A DNA stretch of 64,000 nt from Bacillus sp. A301a_S52 (GCA_024701455.1 JABXYP010000001.1:624001-688000), one strand, 5' to 3'. Shown: positions 20,867-31,154, numbered from the stretch's first letter. A program made the numbers and translations. Notes: generated by a model from the sequence alone, not told the origin.

Positions 20867-23800
20867 ATGTTTAATTCAATTATAAAAAGTCCTAAAATTA
20901 CGCTGATGTTTGTATTTATATTAGTTATCATCGGTCTATTAACACTTTTTCAATTACCTCAACGAGAAATACCACAGATTTCACTCAACATAGGGACTGT
21001 TTCAACCGTATATCCAGGAGGTACACCTCAAGAGGTGGAACAGCAAATCACGATACCGTTAGAAGAGGAAATTGAGGGAATAGAAGGCGTAAGTGACATG
21101 TCTTCCGTCTCTACATCGGGATTTTCTACAATTATTATAGAGGTGGAGGATGGCGTTAATCAAAGTGACGTGTTTAATGATATTCAGCAAGCGACTCTCA
21201 GAGTAAGTGGGAGATTTCCAGACGAAGCGATGACACCTGAACTGTCTCAGGAAGCGACATTAGGTGCGTTATCAAGCTATCATATTTTTTATGAGGATCG
21301 GGAAACGCTGTATGAATTAAAAGATACCCTTCATGAATGGCAACGAGAGGTTGAAGGGCTGTCTGGAGTAGAACGTACGATAGTAAAAGGATTACCTGAT
21401 CACTTTTTTATGATAGATGTGGATAGTGAGACATTAGACGAGTTAGGAATTCAACTCCCGAGTGTGATCACAGCTATAGAAGGAGAACTAGCCACTCAAC
21501 CACTCGGCGTTCAGAGAAGTGACGAGAGAAATGTTCAATTAGCGTTAGAGCTTATAGAAAATGATGCTGACATTGGCGGTATATACGTAGGAAATGATGA
21601 AGAGGGAAACACTGTCTATCTTGAAGACGTAGCTGAAGTAGCACCTATGTATGATAACGCCACTGATTTGATCACACTTCATGGAGATGAAGCAGCGCTC
21701 TCCTTTACCATTATTCCCGTGGAAGATGCTAGCATTCCTCAGCTCCACGAAGAAGTGGATGCGTTAATGGCACAATTAGCAGCAGAAGACTTGCCTGATT
21801 ATATGGAAATGACGCTATTTTATACACAACAAACGATAGTAGATGACATCTTTGGAGATCTGGCCTTATCTTTTTTACTAGCAGCCTTGTCAGTTATTAT
21901 TGTGACCTTACTTGGCTTAAATGCTGCCTCAGCAATCATTGTGGCGTTAGCTATCCCTACATCTGTGTTTATTGGATTAATCCCATTGCCATTTTTTAAT
22001 GTAGATTTAAATCAAATTTCAATTATTGGTTTAATCATTGCACTAGGGATTTTAGTAGATGATGCGATCGTTGTGGGAGATAATATTCGTTATCAGTATC
22101 GTCAAGGATTAGGGCCGGTGGATGGTGCGTTGAAAGGAAGCAAGGAAGTAAGAACGTCTATCATTACATCGACTTTGACGATCGTTGTCACATTTCTTCC
22201 ACTCGTTTTTATATCAGGGAGCAATGGTGATTTTATTAGAGCACTTCCTACTGTGTTAATTATGACGATCTTAGCTTCTACAGTGGTAGCATTAACTTTC
22301 GTTCCAATATTTTTGATTTGGAGACAGAAAAAACAGCGTCGAGTAAGAAAGAAAAAGCACCATGCTCCGAAAGAAGGGCTGTTTGGTAAACAGATTGACC
22401 GATTAGCAGACTGGTATAGTGATACTATTTTACGTAAAGTTGTCCAGCATCCTTGGAAAGTAGCAATTGTAGGCTTTTTCATTACGACAAGTTTTTACGC
22501 CTTAATTCCTTTTATTCCTGTTGAATTTTTCCCGTCAACAGACCGAGATGAAGTAATTGTGGAAGTGCGGCTGCCAGCAGGTACGCCAATAGATGAAACA
22601 GAAACTCTACTTACTGACATGAGAGACGTGATTTTAGCAGAAGATGACCATATTTACGAAACGGCCATTTACGCTGGGGATGGATTGCCACCATTATTTG
22701 GAAGTGGTATAGAAAACAGTAATGAAGAAACAGGCCACTTGTTATTAAGAACGACCAGGGAAGAACAATCGGCTGAACAAGTGATTTCACGATGGACCGA
22801 GGATTTGCAAGAGAGATTCAGTGAAGCCGAGATTGAGTTGACGACGATAGAAGCAGGACCACCAGTGGGGGCGCCTATTGCTGTGAAATTGCAAGGTCCT
22901 GATGTAGAGATACTCATGGACATGAGTGTCGAATTACAAATGAAAATAGAGGACCTTTCTAATAGTGGTACGGTTCTAGATGATATGGGGCCGCGACGTC
23001 CTACAGTCGTTTACACACCGGTACGGGAGGAACTTGAAGAAAACGGGATAACCATGAGTGAGATTAGCGAACAAATCGCTCTTCGAACTGAAGGAGTGCC
23101 ATTAATGACTTTTCGAACAGGAGAGGAAGCCATCAACCTACTCATGTCAGTTGACAAGGTAGAAGGAAGTTTACCGGATTTATCGAAAATTGAGATTCCT
23201 GTTCAGCCACAAGTTAATGACGGTCCTCCTGAAACAGTCACTTTGGAGCGTTTAGTCGATATAACTGAAACAGAGGAAATTCCGCAAATTTTACGGGAAG
23301 AAGGACGTCGTACAGTCAATGTAAGAGTGTACCCATCAGGAGGGGATGATGAGGGGCTTGAAGAAGCGATTGAAACAATTGGGACTGATGTTGAGAACCG
23401 AGCAGGAGTTGATTATTCAGTCACTGTTGGTGGAGAAACAGAGGCACGGACAGACTTCATTATTGAATTGTTTACGCTGTTTCTCGTCGTCTTGTTCCTC
23501 ATTTATATCATTATGGCAATCCAATTTTATTCGTTGAGTATCCCTTTGTTAGTGATGAGTACGGTCTATATTGCTGGAGCTGGTGCCATGGTAGGCTTGT
23601 TCTTGACGAGAACCGGGTTAGGCTTTATGGCGTTAATGGGTATTGTCTCTCTAGCGGGAATTGTCGTGAGAAATTCAATCGTCCTGTTAGAATTTATTAA
23701 ACAGCGACGACAACAAGGCATGCCATTGAAAGAAGCGGTTGTTGAAGCTGGCCGCGTCCGCTTACGGCCGATCTTATTGACAGCTTTCACTGCTATCGGA

Positions 23801-23950
23801 GCATTGACCCCAGTAGCACTGAGCGGAGATGTGTTATTTGTTCCGCTGGCTATATCGATAATTTCTGGCTTATTATTCTCTGCTTTAATAACGGTAGTCC
23901 TTGTACCTGCCATTTACACAGCATTTGCCATTAAATTTGGAAAAGGATAA
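20867..23950 (+). CDS. RND-family efflux pump (AcrB/HAE1-like, SwrC-type)
   Basis: A 1027-residue inner-membrane proton-driven transporter. It has the repeat layout of the family: a first helix, a large extracytoplasmic loop (about 35-330), a helix bundle with GILVDDAIVVGDN carrying the proton-relay aspartate pair in TM4, a second loop (about 560-850) and a last helix bundle. TTGGAGGG precedes the ATG. The closest known Bacillus relative by type is SwrC/YerP (about 1065 residues), linked to surfactin and drug tolerance. No membrane-fusion or outer-channel gene is next to it, as expected for Gram-positive RND pumps. Specific substrates are not inferable. Confidence 0.93.
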   Translation: MFNSIIKSPKITLMFVFILVIIGLLTLFQLPQREIPQISLNIGTVSTVYPGGTPQEVEQQITIPLEEEIEGIEGVSDMSSVSTSGFSTIIIEVEDGVNQSDVFNDIQQATLRVSGRFPDEAMTPELSQEATLGALSSYHIFYEDRETLYELKDTLHEWQREVEGLSGVERTIVKGLPDHFFMIDVDSETLDELGIQLPSVITAIEGELATQPLGVQRSDERNVQLALELIENDADIGGIYVGNDEEGNTVYLEDVAEVAPMYDNATDLITLHGDEAALSFTIIPVEDASIPQLHEEVDALMAQLAAEDLPDYMEMTLFYTQQTIVDDIFGDLALSFLLAALSVIIVTLLGLNAASAIIVALAIPTSVFIGLIPLPFFNVDLNQISIIGLIIALGILVDDAIVVGDNIRYQYRQGLGPVDGALKGSKEVRTSIITSTLTIVVTFLPLVFISGSNGDFIRALPTVLIMTILASTVVALTFVPIFLIWRQKKQRRVRKKKHHAPKEGLFGKQIDRLADWYSDTILRKVVQHPWKVAIVGFFITTSFYALIPFIPVEFFPSTDRDEVIVEVRLPAGTPIDETETLLTDMRDVILAEDDHIYETAIYAGDGLPPLFGSGIENSNEETGHLLLRTTREEQSAEQVISRWTEDLQERFSEAEIELTTIEAGPPVGAPIAVKLQGPDVEILMDMSVELQMKIEDLSNSGTVLDDMGPRRPTVVYTPVREELEENGITMSEISEQIALRTEGVPLMTFRTGEEAINLLMSVDKVEGSLPDLSKIEIPVQPQVNDGPPETVTLERLVDITETEEIPQILREEGRRTVNVRVYPSGGDDEGLEEAIETIGTDVENRAGVDYSVTVGGETEARTDFIIELFTLFLVVLFLIYIIMAIQFYSLSIPLLVMSTVYIAGAGAMVGLFLTRTGLGFMALMGIVSLAGIVVRNSIVLLEFIKQRRQQGMPLKEAVVEAGRVRLRPILLTAFTAIGALTPVALSGDVLFVPLAISIISGLLFSALITVVLVPAIYTAFAIKFGKG

Positions 23951-23959
23951 CGTAACAAT

Positions 23960-23996
23960 AACAAGCTCTAACAGACCAACTGTTAGAGCTTGTTTG
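23960..23996 (+). terminator. Terminator after the RND pump gene
   Basis: AACAAGCTCTAACA pairs with TGTTAGAGCTTGTT, followed by a T-rich stretch. Confidence 0.75.
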
Positions 23997-24154
23997 TGTG
24001 TAGCCTTAGTAAAGTGAATTTTAAAAGCATAATCAAAAATAGCAGTCTCACATTTCCTCGTTGAAAGCCATTTTAAGCAGCGGATGTCTTTCTTAAGTAT
24101 GCGGGATAGCTTGTGAATTAATGGTCAATCATTTATCCAGTAACTATTCCCCTA

Positions 24155-24182
24155 TTGACAGAAAAATCTAAATTTATACTAT
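24155..24182 (+). promoter_or_regulatory. Candidate promoter of the chemoreceptor gene
   Basis: TTGACA (24155-24160) and TACTAT (24177-24182), 16 bases apart. A sigma-D-like GTCGATAT at 24268-24275 is also present but lacks a clear TAAA upstream, so either sigma factor is possible. The rest of 23997-24313 shows nothing else. Confidence 0.4.
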
Positions 24183-24313
24183 TATTTTTAATATTATGAA
24201 ATTATTTCTTTTAAAAGAATAATTTATATAATATCAACAAAATACCTATGTAGATAGATGGATAGGTGTCGATATAATAAATAACTTGTCGAACTAAGGA
24301 GAGGTGTGTCGAA

Positions 24314-26323
24314 TTGAAAAAATTATCTTTAAGAGTAAAACTGTATATTTCTTTTGCACTTGCACTTATATTTCCAAGTGTGATTATCGCAATAAGCAGT
24401 TATTATACGGCTGAGAGTGAGCTAGATACTCAAATGTCTGATGCAGCCCAGCAAAGTGTAAGAATTGCTGACCATCTGGTAACAAATCATATTGAACCAA
24501 TCGCAAATAATATGACGTATTTTGCTTCAACGCTTGACACAAGTTTGTTAGAAGCAGATGGTCAAGAAGAGTTGGGAGATTTAATAGAACAGTATTTTCT
24601 TACAACAGACGGCCTTGTTTCGTCATTTGTTGGTACAACGGAGGGAGATATGATTCAGCGCCCAGATATGGGACTAGCAGATGATTACGATCCTCGTGAA
24701 AGAGATTGGTATATTGATGCTGAGGCGGCATCTGGAGAGTTAATTATCTCCGAACCTTATCATACTGCGTCTACAGGGGAATTAGTGGTGACGATTTCAA
24801 AGCAGTTAGATAATGGCAGTGGCGTCGTTGCTGCAAACTTGCAGATGGAAGAGTTAGCACAATTGTTAGGTACCATTTCTATTGGTGAAAGAGGTTATGC
24901 TATGCTTTTATCGCCTTCACAAGCGGTTGTCGTTCACCCACATATTGAAACAGGTGAAGTAGCAGAGGGTAACTGGGCGAATCAATTATTTGCGGAAGCG
25001 TCAGGGTCATACAATACGGATTTCGCAGATGAAGATCTTCGTATTTTCCATACAACGAATGAATTGACAGGATGGAAGTTAGCTGGCGCCATGTCAGAAG
25101 GGGAATTAAGGGATGCGAGTTTTCCAATTATTATTATGACACTGATCGTTTTAACAGCCGCTTTCATACTATTTGGCTCACTTGTCTTTATAGTCATAAG
25201 AAGTATTGTACGGTCAATCCAATCGTTAATTGAAAGTGCTAATGTCATCAGTTCAGGGAATTTAAGAGAAGAAATCGTAGTAACATCAAAAGATGAAATT
25301 GGCCAATTGGGTGAAGCTTTCAAAAATATGCAAGAATCATTAGTTCATACACTGACGTATATTAGTGATAAATCTTCTATGGTTGCTGCCTCATCAGAAG
25401 AGCTACACGCTACAACAGATGAAAATAGTCGGGCAACTGAGTCTATCGCCTCTTCTGTCATGAATGTGTCAGAATCAATGGATAGTCAGGCGGAAAAAGT
25501 AAATGTCAGTTTTAATAGTATTCATGATATTTCTGATAGTGTGAAAGATATTAGTGATAAATCTGCTCAGTTGGATGAACAGACAGTGTCTGCTGACCAA
25601 GCGTTAGAGCGTGTGAATGAGACAGTTAAACAGTTAGAAGCTCAAATGCGAAGAATTGAATCTAACAATCAAGAATTATCGTCAAATATCCAGAGTGTTC
25701 ACTCATCAACAAATGAAATTGATGAAATTATTCAAGTTATCACATCTATTTCAGAACAAACGAATTTACTGGCACTGAACGCGGCGATTGAAGCAGCTCG
25801 AGCTGGCGAACATGGTAAAGGGTTTGCAGTGGTTGCTGATGAAGTGCGTATTTTAGCAGAACAGACAAACGAATCTTCTGGTAAAGTAAGAGAAATGATT
25901 ACAACTATTCAGCAAAAAGCTGATTTATCTCTTAGCTCTATGAAAGAAGGAAGTGCAGAGCTTACTCAAGGAATTGCCCGTTTCACAGAAACAGAAGAAC
26001 GGGTGGGCGAGGTGGATTCATTCGTCAAACAAGTAACGGAGCAAGTGAAAGCCATTGCTAATATGACCACGAGTATTTCGACTAAAATTGAAGCAGTTGT
26101 GACTGACATGCAGCAAGTAGAAATGATGTCACGAGATACAAAAGCTGAAACGGAGAACGTGGCTGGAGCATCACAAGAACAGCTTGCCTCAATTGAGGAA
26201 ATCTCAGCGTCAGCAGAATCTTTGGCGAAAGTTGCTGAAGAGTTACAGGAACACACAGTATCTTTCCAATTACCTGAAAGAAAAGAATTAAACGAAGTAA
26301 CTGAAGAAGATGAGACTCATTAA
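24314..26323 (+). CDS. Methyl-accepting chemotaxis protein with dCache sensor
   Basis: A 669-residue chemoreceptor. TM1 is near residues 8-30, an extracytoplasmic Cache-type sensor spans about 35-265 (with [11 protein letters not shown], a mark of dCache domains), TM2 is near 275-295, then a HAMP linker and a long cytoplasmic coiled coil. The signalling tip is [19 protein letters not shown] with [13 protein letters not shown]. The start is TTG at 24314, with AGGAGAGG upstream; no better start is near. Single-gene unit with its own terminator. The ligand is unknown; dCache receptors often bind amino acids or organic acids. Confidence 0.93.
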   Translation: MKKLSLRVKLYISFALALIFPSVIIAISSYYTAESELDTQMSDAAQQSVRIADHLVTNHIEPIANNMTYFASTLDTSLLEADGQEELGDLIEQYFLTTDGLVSSFVGTTEGDMIQRPDMGLADDYDPRERDWYIDAEAASGELIISEPYHTASTGELVVTISKQLDNGSGVVAANLQMEELAQLLGTISIGERGYAMLLSPSQAVVVHPHIETGEVAEGNWANQLFAEASGSYNTDFADEDLRIFHTTNELTGWKLAGAMSEGELRDASFPIIIMTLIVLTAAFILFGSLVFIVIRSIVRSIQSLIESANVISSGNLREEIVVTSKDEIGQLGEAFKNMQESLVHTLTYISDKSSMVAASSEELHATTDENSRATESIASSVMNVSESMDSQAEKVNVSFNSIHDISDSVKDISDKSAQLDEQTVSADQALERVNETVKQLEAQMRRIESNNQELSSNIQSVHSSTNEIDEIIQVITSISEQTNLLALNAAIEAARAGEHGKGFAVVADEVRILAEQTNESSGKVREMITTIQQKADLSLSSMKEGSAELTQGIARFTETEERVGEVDSFVKQVTEQVKAIANMTTSISTKIEAVVTDMQQVEMMSRDTKAETENVAGASQEQLASIEEISASAESLAKVAEELQEHTVSFQLPERKELNEVTEEDETH

Positions 26324-26352
26324 AAGGGCTTAAAAATAAATCTTTAATAACT

Positions 26353-26400
26353 TAGAGAGGGACGCATCCAAATGTATTTTGGGTGGGTGCCTCTCTTTCC
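26353..26400 (+). terminator. Terminator after the chemoreceptor gene
   Basis: AGAGAGGGACGCATCCA pairs imperfectly with TGGGTGCCTCTCT, followed by TTCC. Confidence 0.7.
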
Positions 26401-26406
26401 TTATAT

Positions 26407-26510
26407 CACAGATAATCGTTCGTAAAACGTCCGCCTCAAAAAAGAGAGGGGGAGGTAAATGTAGATAGATGGGAGCTAACGGCCGGTAATGTCCAGATTG
26501 ACTGAACTAC
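26407..26510 (+). repeat. Intergenic hairpin repeat, diverged copy
   Basis: Begins CACAGATAATCGTTCGTAAA and continues with the second arm GGGAGCTAACGGCCGGTAAT then GTCCAGATTGACT. The usual ATTGAAGG...TTTTAT tail is lost. Beyond it, to the nagP operator, nothing is seen. Confidence 0.7.
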
Positions 26511-26687
26511 CCATGACCTCATGAACCAAATTTTCAATGAGATATTTACCATATTTTAATATGGAACAAACTGCTCAGCTTCCCCTCTGACTTATCTATT
26601 CAAATCTGTCAAGGAAATGAATAGACCATTTTAAGTTAACAAAAGATGAGAGGGATAAATAACTGAAAATATGTTATATTATGTGAC

Positions 26688-26705
26688 ATTGGTATAGACA
26701 ACTAT
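26688..26705. promoter_or_regulatory. NagR/DasR-type (dre) operator before nagP
   Basis: ATTGGTATAGACAACTAT resembles the GntR/HutC-family dre site (TGGTNTAGACCA) bound by NagR (YvoA) in Bacillus and DasR in Streptomyces. Its position, about 60 bases before nagP, fits repression relieved by an aminosugar phosphate. Confidence 0.65.
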
Positions 26706-26765
26706 ATTTACGGCGTGCTATACTCAATGTGATTCATAGAGATTGAAGGGAGGAGAGGATTTAAA

Positions 26766-28223
26766 ATGATGAAATATGTACAAAATCTTGGGAAGTCACT
26801 TATGTTACCAGTGGCAGTACTGCCAGCCGCCGCCATATTAATGGGGATTGGTTACTGGATCGATCCCTATGGCTGGGGGGAAGGAAATCTTATTGCCGCC
26901 TTTTTAATAGCTGCAGGGAGTTCAATCATTGACTACATTCCATTATTATTTGCTGTCGGTATTGCACTTGGAATGTCAAAAGGGAAAGATGGCGCAGCGG
27001 CTTTAAGTGGGCTCGTGGCGTATCTTGTCATTACGAATGTGCTTTCAGCTGATAGTGTCGCTTTGTATCAAGGTGTTGATCCAGGAGAGGTAAATGCCGC
27101 TTTCGGAAATATTGAAAATGCCTTTGTGGGGATTATTTCTGGGATTATTGCTAGTGTATTGTATAACAAATTTAGTCATGTTAAATTGCCTGATGCGTTA
27201 GCTTTCTTTAGTGGGAAACGGCTTGTGCCAATTTTGAGTGCAGCAGTAATGGTAGCGGTATCATTAATTTTTATTATTGTATGGCCTGTCGTTTACTCCG
27301 GTCTCGTATCGTTTGCTACTAACATCAGCCAATTAGGTTCTGTAGGGGCGGGACTCTACGGCTTCTTTAATCGTTTATTAATTCCTACTGGTTTACATCA
27401 CGCCTTAAATGCAGTGTTTTGGTTTGATGTAGCAGGCATTAATGACATCGGAAACTTTTGGTCAAGTGATGGCGAGTTAGGTGTGACAGGGATGTATCAA
27501 GCGGGATTCTTCCCTATTATGATGTTTGGATTACCAGCAGCAGCCCTTGCTATGTATCATACAGCGAAGTCAAAGCAAAAGAAACAAGTAGCCTCACTAT
27601 TAATGGCTGCTTCAGTAGCCGCCTTTTTTACAGGTGTGACAGAACCATTAGAGTTTTCATTCATGTTCCTAGCTCCAGCCCTTTATGTCGTTCACGCTGT
27701 ATTAACAGGGTTATCCCTATTCATAGCTTCAACGTTTGGATGGACAGCAGGATTTGGTTTTAGTGCAGGACTCGTTGACTTTACATTAAGTTCTCGATTG
27801 CCATTAGCTAACCAGCCATATATGCTTATCGTTCAAGGACTCGTATTTGCAGTTATTTATTACACAATTTTTCGTGTGTTGATTGTTAAATTTAATTTCA
27901 AAACACCAGGCAGGGAAGATCTTGAGACATCAGAAGAAGATATCACGTCTCAAAAGACAGACAAAGATTTATCCGCCACAGCTGAGAAAATTTATCTTGG
28001 TCTTGGAGGGTATGACAACGTCACTAACATTGATAACTGCGCCACGCGCTTACGTGTGGAAGTGCGCGACTCGGAAAATATAAATGAACAGCAAATAAAA
28101 TCAGCAGGAGTTCCAGCAGTTAACGTTGTAGGGAAACATAGTGTGCAAGTGATTGTGGGAACAAACGTTCAATTTGTCGCGGATGAGGTAAATAAGCTTC
28201 ATGATGCGAAAATAACGAAATAG
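26766..28223 (+). CDS. nagP: PTS N-acetylglucosamine-specific enzyme IICB
   Basis: A 485-residue PTS permease: membrane IIC domain (about 1-380, starting MMKYVQNLGKSLMLPVAVLP) and C-terminal IIB domain (about 405-480) with the phosphorylated cysteine C425 in IDNCATRLR. No IIA domain is attached, as in Bacillus NagP, which borrows a IIA from another permease. The IIC sequence (ILMGIGYWIDPYGW, LLIPTGLHHALNAVFWF) fits the GlcNAc branch rather than glucose PtsG. The dre-like operator upstream supports this. GGGAGGAG precedes two adjacent ATG codons. No nagA/nagB nearby. Confidence 0.87.
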   Translation: MMKYVQNLGKSLMLPVAVLPAAAILMGIGYWIDPYGWGEGNLIAAFLIAAGSSIIDYIPLLFAVGIALGMSKGKDGAAALSGLVAYLVITNVLSADSVALYQGVDPGEVNAAFGNIENAFVGIISGIIASVLYNKFSHVKLPDALAFFSGKRLVPILSAAVMVAVSLIFIIVWPVVYSGLVSFATNISQLGSVGAGLYGFFNRLLIPTGLHHALNAVFWFDVAGINDIGNFWSSDGELGVTGMYQAGFFPIMMFGLPAAALAMYHTAKSKQKKQVASLLMAASVAAFFTGVTEPLEFSFMFLAPALYVVHAVLTGLSLFIASTFGWTAGFGFSAGLVDFTLSSRLPLANQPYMLIVQGLVFAVIYYTIFRVLIVKFNFKTPGREDLETSEEDITSQKTDKDLSATAEKIYLGLGGYDNVTNIDNCATRLRVEVRDSENINEQQIKSAGVPAVNVVGKHSVQVIVGTNVQFVADEVNKLHDAKITK

Positions 28224-28237
28224 TCTTTACAATATAG

Positions 28238-28280
28238 AAGAGGCTTCCTCATAAGTAGAAACTTATGAGGAAGCCTCTTT
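28238..28280 (+). terminator. Terminator after nagP
   Basis: AGAGGCTTCCTCATAAG pairs exactly with CTTATGAGGAAGCCTCT, followed by TT. The stretch from here to 28548 shows no gene. Confidence 0.8.
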
Positions 28281-28604
28281 GATGTTTTTTTGTGACAGTG
28301 GAACTTGTGTTGTGACGACATTTTGGGTAGAAAAGTTTTTCATTGTAGGACTTTTAACTTCTCCTGTGATTTTTTATTCATCACACCAATTCTAAAATGT
28401 CGTTTGGCTAAGTGGATTGCCTTATAAAACAAACGTAAATGAGAAGACCTACCTGCTTCATTTTAAAAAATGAGATATGAGTAAAATAGCATTGCAAAAA
28501 AATCATCACTCTGATAGAATTGTTTCATAGCTAACGATCATGGAAAATGGAGGTGGTGGCCAATATATACTTATAATGAACAAGGTGAACTGCTCCCTGA
28601 AGAA

Positions 28605-29075
28605 GTGGCGGCTATGAATAGACTGACAAAGCTCCCCCTTAAAGCATTACACTTGGAAGCTGTTTCAGTCGTAACAAATCTTTATCGCACGTCCCAAGGG
28701 TTAAAACATAAGCTAGAAAAAGATGTTCTAGCTGTTTATGGGCTATCGTGGAGCTCCTTTTCGATCTTGTATGATTTATGGATATGGGACATGCTAGAGA
28801 CAAGAAAGCTTGCAGAAACATCGGGAATTTCTAAAGCAACTGTAAGCAATGTCACTAAAACACTTGAACGAAAAGGCTTTTGTTATCGCCAGGTAGATGA
28901 TAAAAATAAACGAACGACGTACGTTGTCATTACTGAAAGTGGCCGTCAAGTCATGGAAAAGTTATACCCATCGTTTCACCAGTCGGAAATTGATCTTGTA
29001 AAAAGTTTATCTGTAGAAGAACAGAAGATGATGTCAGAGCTATTAAGAAAACTTATAAAAGAAAATAATTTTTAA
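28605..29075 (+). CDS. MarR-family transcriptional regulator upstream of tyrZ
   Basis: A winged-helix MarR protein (ETRKLAETSGISKATVSNVTKTLERKGFCYR is the DNA-binding region). The annotated start is GTG at 28605, but it has no ribosome-binding site. The same frame is open back to 28518 and reads sensibly as YTYNEQGELLPEEVAAMNR. GGAGGTGG at 28549-28556 sits 9 bases before an ATA codon at 28563, so the true start may be that ATA (170 residues). In Bacillus subtilis the MarR gene ywaE likewise precedes tyrZ, so this is probably its counterpart. Confidence 0.85.
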   Translation: MAAMNRLTKLPLKALHLEAVSVVTNLYRTSQGLKHKLEKDVLAVYGLSWSSFSILYDLWIWDMLETRKLAETSGISKATVSNVTKTLERKGFCYRQVDDKNKRTTYVVITESGRQVMEKLYPSFHQSEIDLVKSLSVEEQKMMSELLRKLIKENNF

Positions 29076-29097
29076 AATTTAATAGGATAAAAGCAAT

Positions 29098-29360
29098 GAT
29101 AGGAATCAAGTAGCAGTGTCACTCCCTGTGACAGAGAGCCGGCGGATGGTGTGAGCCGGTACAAAGGGCACGGCGAATTACATCCTTGAGCTGTTTCTGT
29201 GAACTAAGCAGTGTTGAAAAAAGCTAGCAGAATCCGGTTAACCCGTTATGTGACAATCAAGTGGAGGAAGAGTTATATGTCCTCAACAAGGGTGGTACCG
29301 CGTGTCAATAAGTAACCCACGTCCCTTCTTAAATTAGGAGGGGCGTTTTTGCGTTTTTCA
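29098..29360 (+). promoter_or_regulatory. T-box leader, tyrosine specific
   Basis: The conserved T-box AAGGGTGGTACCGCG is at 29288-29302 and pairs with uncharged tRNA acceptor ends. Stem I ends in GGCGAATTACATCC, where TAC at 29179-29181, followed by A, is the tyrosine specifier codon. A terminator (ACGTCCCTTCT with AGGAGGGGCGT, T run) follows at about 29318-29352. Uncharged tRNA-Tyr should switch on the synthetase gene 48 bases downstream. Confidence 0.95.
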
Positions 29361-29407
29361 TACAAAGGTTATGAAATGTATTAGTTAAAATCAGAGGAGG
29401 AATTATC

Positions 29408-30655
29408 ATGGCAGATAACGTCAATCAACTCTCAGAAGAACAACTTAAAGAAGTAAAGAGGCAAACGGTACTTTACAGTCAAGGTGTACAAGATATAATT
29501 CCACCCGAGGAGCTTGAGAACAAGATCGCCCGTTCTATCGTAACCGGCGTACCTCTAAAAATTAAACTGGGACTAGATCCATCAGCGCCAGATGTTCACC
29601 TCGGCCATACCGTTGTTTTAAATAAGATGAGGCAATTTCAAGATAATGGTCATATTATTCAGCTACTAATTGGAGACTTTACAGGTAAAATAGGTGATCC
29701 CACAGGAAAATCGGTGGCGAGGAAGCCATTGACTGATGAAGAAGTGATCCATAATGCTAAAACCTACTTTGAACAATTTTCAAAAGTACTCGATATGAAG
29801 AAAGTAGAGCTTCATTACAACTCTTCTTGGCTCGCTAAATTAAATTTTGAAGACGTTATAAAGCTAGCAAGTAAAATGACGGTAGCCCGATTGTTGGAAA
29901 GAGACGATTTCGATGAACGAATGGCCCTTCATAAACCCATTTCGGTCCATGAATTTTTCTACCCAATTATGCAAGGTTATGACTCTGTTGTGTTAGAAAA
30001 TGACATCGAGTTAGGAGGCACAGATCAGCACTTTAATATTTTAATGGGGCGGCATTTTCAAGAAAAAGAAGGGAAAGAACCTCAGGTAGCTTTGCTAATG
30101 CCTCTTCTAGAAGGGCTCGATGGAACCGAAAAAATGTCTAAATCGAAAAACAATTACATTGGCATTGATGAGAAACCAACAGACATGTATGGGAAGACCA
30201 TGTCCTTGCCTGATCATTTAATGATAAAATACTTTCAGTTAATTACGGATTTATCCCCCAAAGAGGTTGACTCAATTGCAAAGGGGGTAGAATCTGGAGA
30301 ACGCCATCCTCGGGACGAAAAAATGCGTTTAGCAAGAACCATTACCCGTATGTACCATGGTGAGGAAGCGGCTCAGTATGCGGAACAGCAGTTCATTTCA
30401 GTTTTTCGTGAAGGAAATCTACCAAAAGATGTAACGACAGTCGTTTGGGAGGGAGAAGAACATGTTCGTATAACAGAGTTATTAGTTATCTTAAACATGC
30501 TGCCATCTAAAAGTGAAGCTCGTAAAATGATAGAAAATAACGGTGTGAAACTCTCTGGGGAAACTGTTAAAAGCTCATATGACACGGTGACAATTCAAGA
30601 TGGACTTATCATCCAAGTAGGTAAGCGAAAAACAGTTCGCCTAGCAAGGTCTTAA
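29408..30655 (+). CDS. tyrZ: Tyrosyl-tRNA synthetase, TyrZ type
   Basis: A 415-residue class I synthetase charging tRNA-Tyr. Signatures are [18 protein letters not shown] (the HIGH site, here HLGH) and [11 protein letters not shown] (KMSKS), with a C-terminal S4-type RNA-binding domain from about residue 350. Length and the PDVHLGH motif match the TyrZ branch rather than Bacillus TyrS. Linkage with a MarR gene and a tyrosine T-box matches the ywaE-tyrZ locus. GAGGAGG precedes the ATG. No second synthetase is in the window. Confidence 0.95.
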   Translation: MADNVNQLSEEQLKEVKRQTVLYSQGVQDIIPPEELENKIARSIVTGVPLKIKLGLDPSAPDVHLGHTVVLNKMRQFQDNGHIIQLLIGDFTGKIGDPTGKSVARKPLTDEEVIHNAKTYFEQFSKVLDMKKVELHYNSSWLAKLNFEDVIKLASKMTVARLLERDDFDERMALHKPISVHEFFYPIMQGYDSVVLENDIELGGTDQHFNILMGRHFQEKEGKEPQVALLMPLLEGLDGTEKMSKSKNNYIGIDEKPTDMYGKTMSLPDHLMIKYFQLITDLSPKEVDSIAKGVESGERHPRDEKMRLARTITRMYHGEEAAQYAEQQFISVFREGNLPKDVTTVVWEGEEHVRITELLVILNMLPSKSEARKMIENNGVKLSGETVKSSYDTVTIQDGLIIQVGKRKTVRLARS

Positions 30656-30667
30656 TTCACATATTCC

Positions 30668-30696
30668 TTCCTCTCTCTCAGAGGGAGGTTTTTTAT
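30668..30696 (+). terminator. Terminator after tyrZ
   Basis: CCTCTCTCT and AGAGGGAGG form a short hairpin followed by TTTTTT. Confidence 0.65.
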
Positions 30697-30910
30697 CACA
30701 TATAACCGTCCGTAAACCTCTCGGGTCAAAATAGAGAGGAGAGCTAACGCTATTTAGGCGGGAGATAACGGCCGCAAATGTCCTGATTGACTCGGGCCAA
30801 CAGGATGTTGGTCACACAAGCGTTTTCGCAGGACGCGAGAAGACGTTAGCTTGTGTTCCTTATCAGTGGGAGAAGAACGAAAACTGCCACTGATTGAAGG
30901 TTCGTTTTAT
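30697..30910 (+). repeat. Intergenic hairpin repeat, long form with extra insert
   Basis: Hairpin arms are ACCGTCCGTAAACCTC / GGGAGATAACGGCCGC around an AT-rich middle. After GTCCTGATTGACTCGGGCCA comes a unique stretch with its own inverted repeat (CACACAAGC ... GCTTGTGT, 30812-30854), then ATCAGTGGGAGAAGAACG, ACTGATTGAAGG and TTCGTTTTAT. From 30911 to 31107 no feature is seen. Confidence 0.8.
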
Positions 30911-31107
30911 AGAGTGGGATACAGCTTTAACGGAGAAAGCTTAGACTTATTCTAGTAAATGTGTAAACTTGCTTGTTTTTCTTCATTAAGTATAAGCTCT
31001 GCATGATCTATTATAAAGTGGATTTAGGGTTACGATGCCATACAAAAATATGTGCAAAAGGATCGAAACAACTAAATTAACATAAAGCTACCTATCTTGC
31101 AGGTTAT

Positions 31108-31142
31108 AAAAACACTCCGGGATCAGCCCCGGAGTGTTAAAC
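31108..31142 (-). terminator. Terminator of the siderophore uptake operon
   Basis: ACACTCCGGG pairs with CCCGGAGTGT; on the minus strand a TTTTT run follows. Confidence 0.8.
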
Positions 31143-31154
31143 ACGTTTGCTTTT

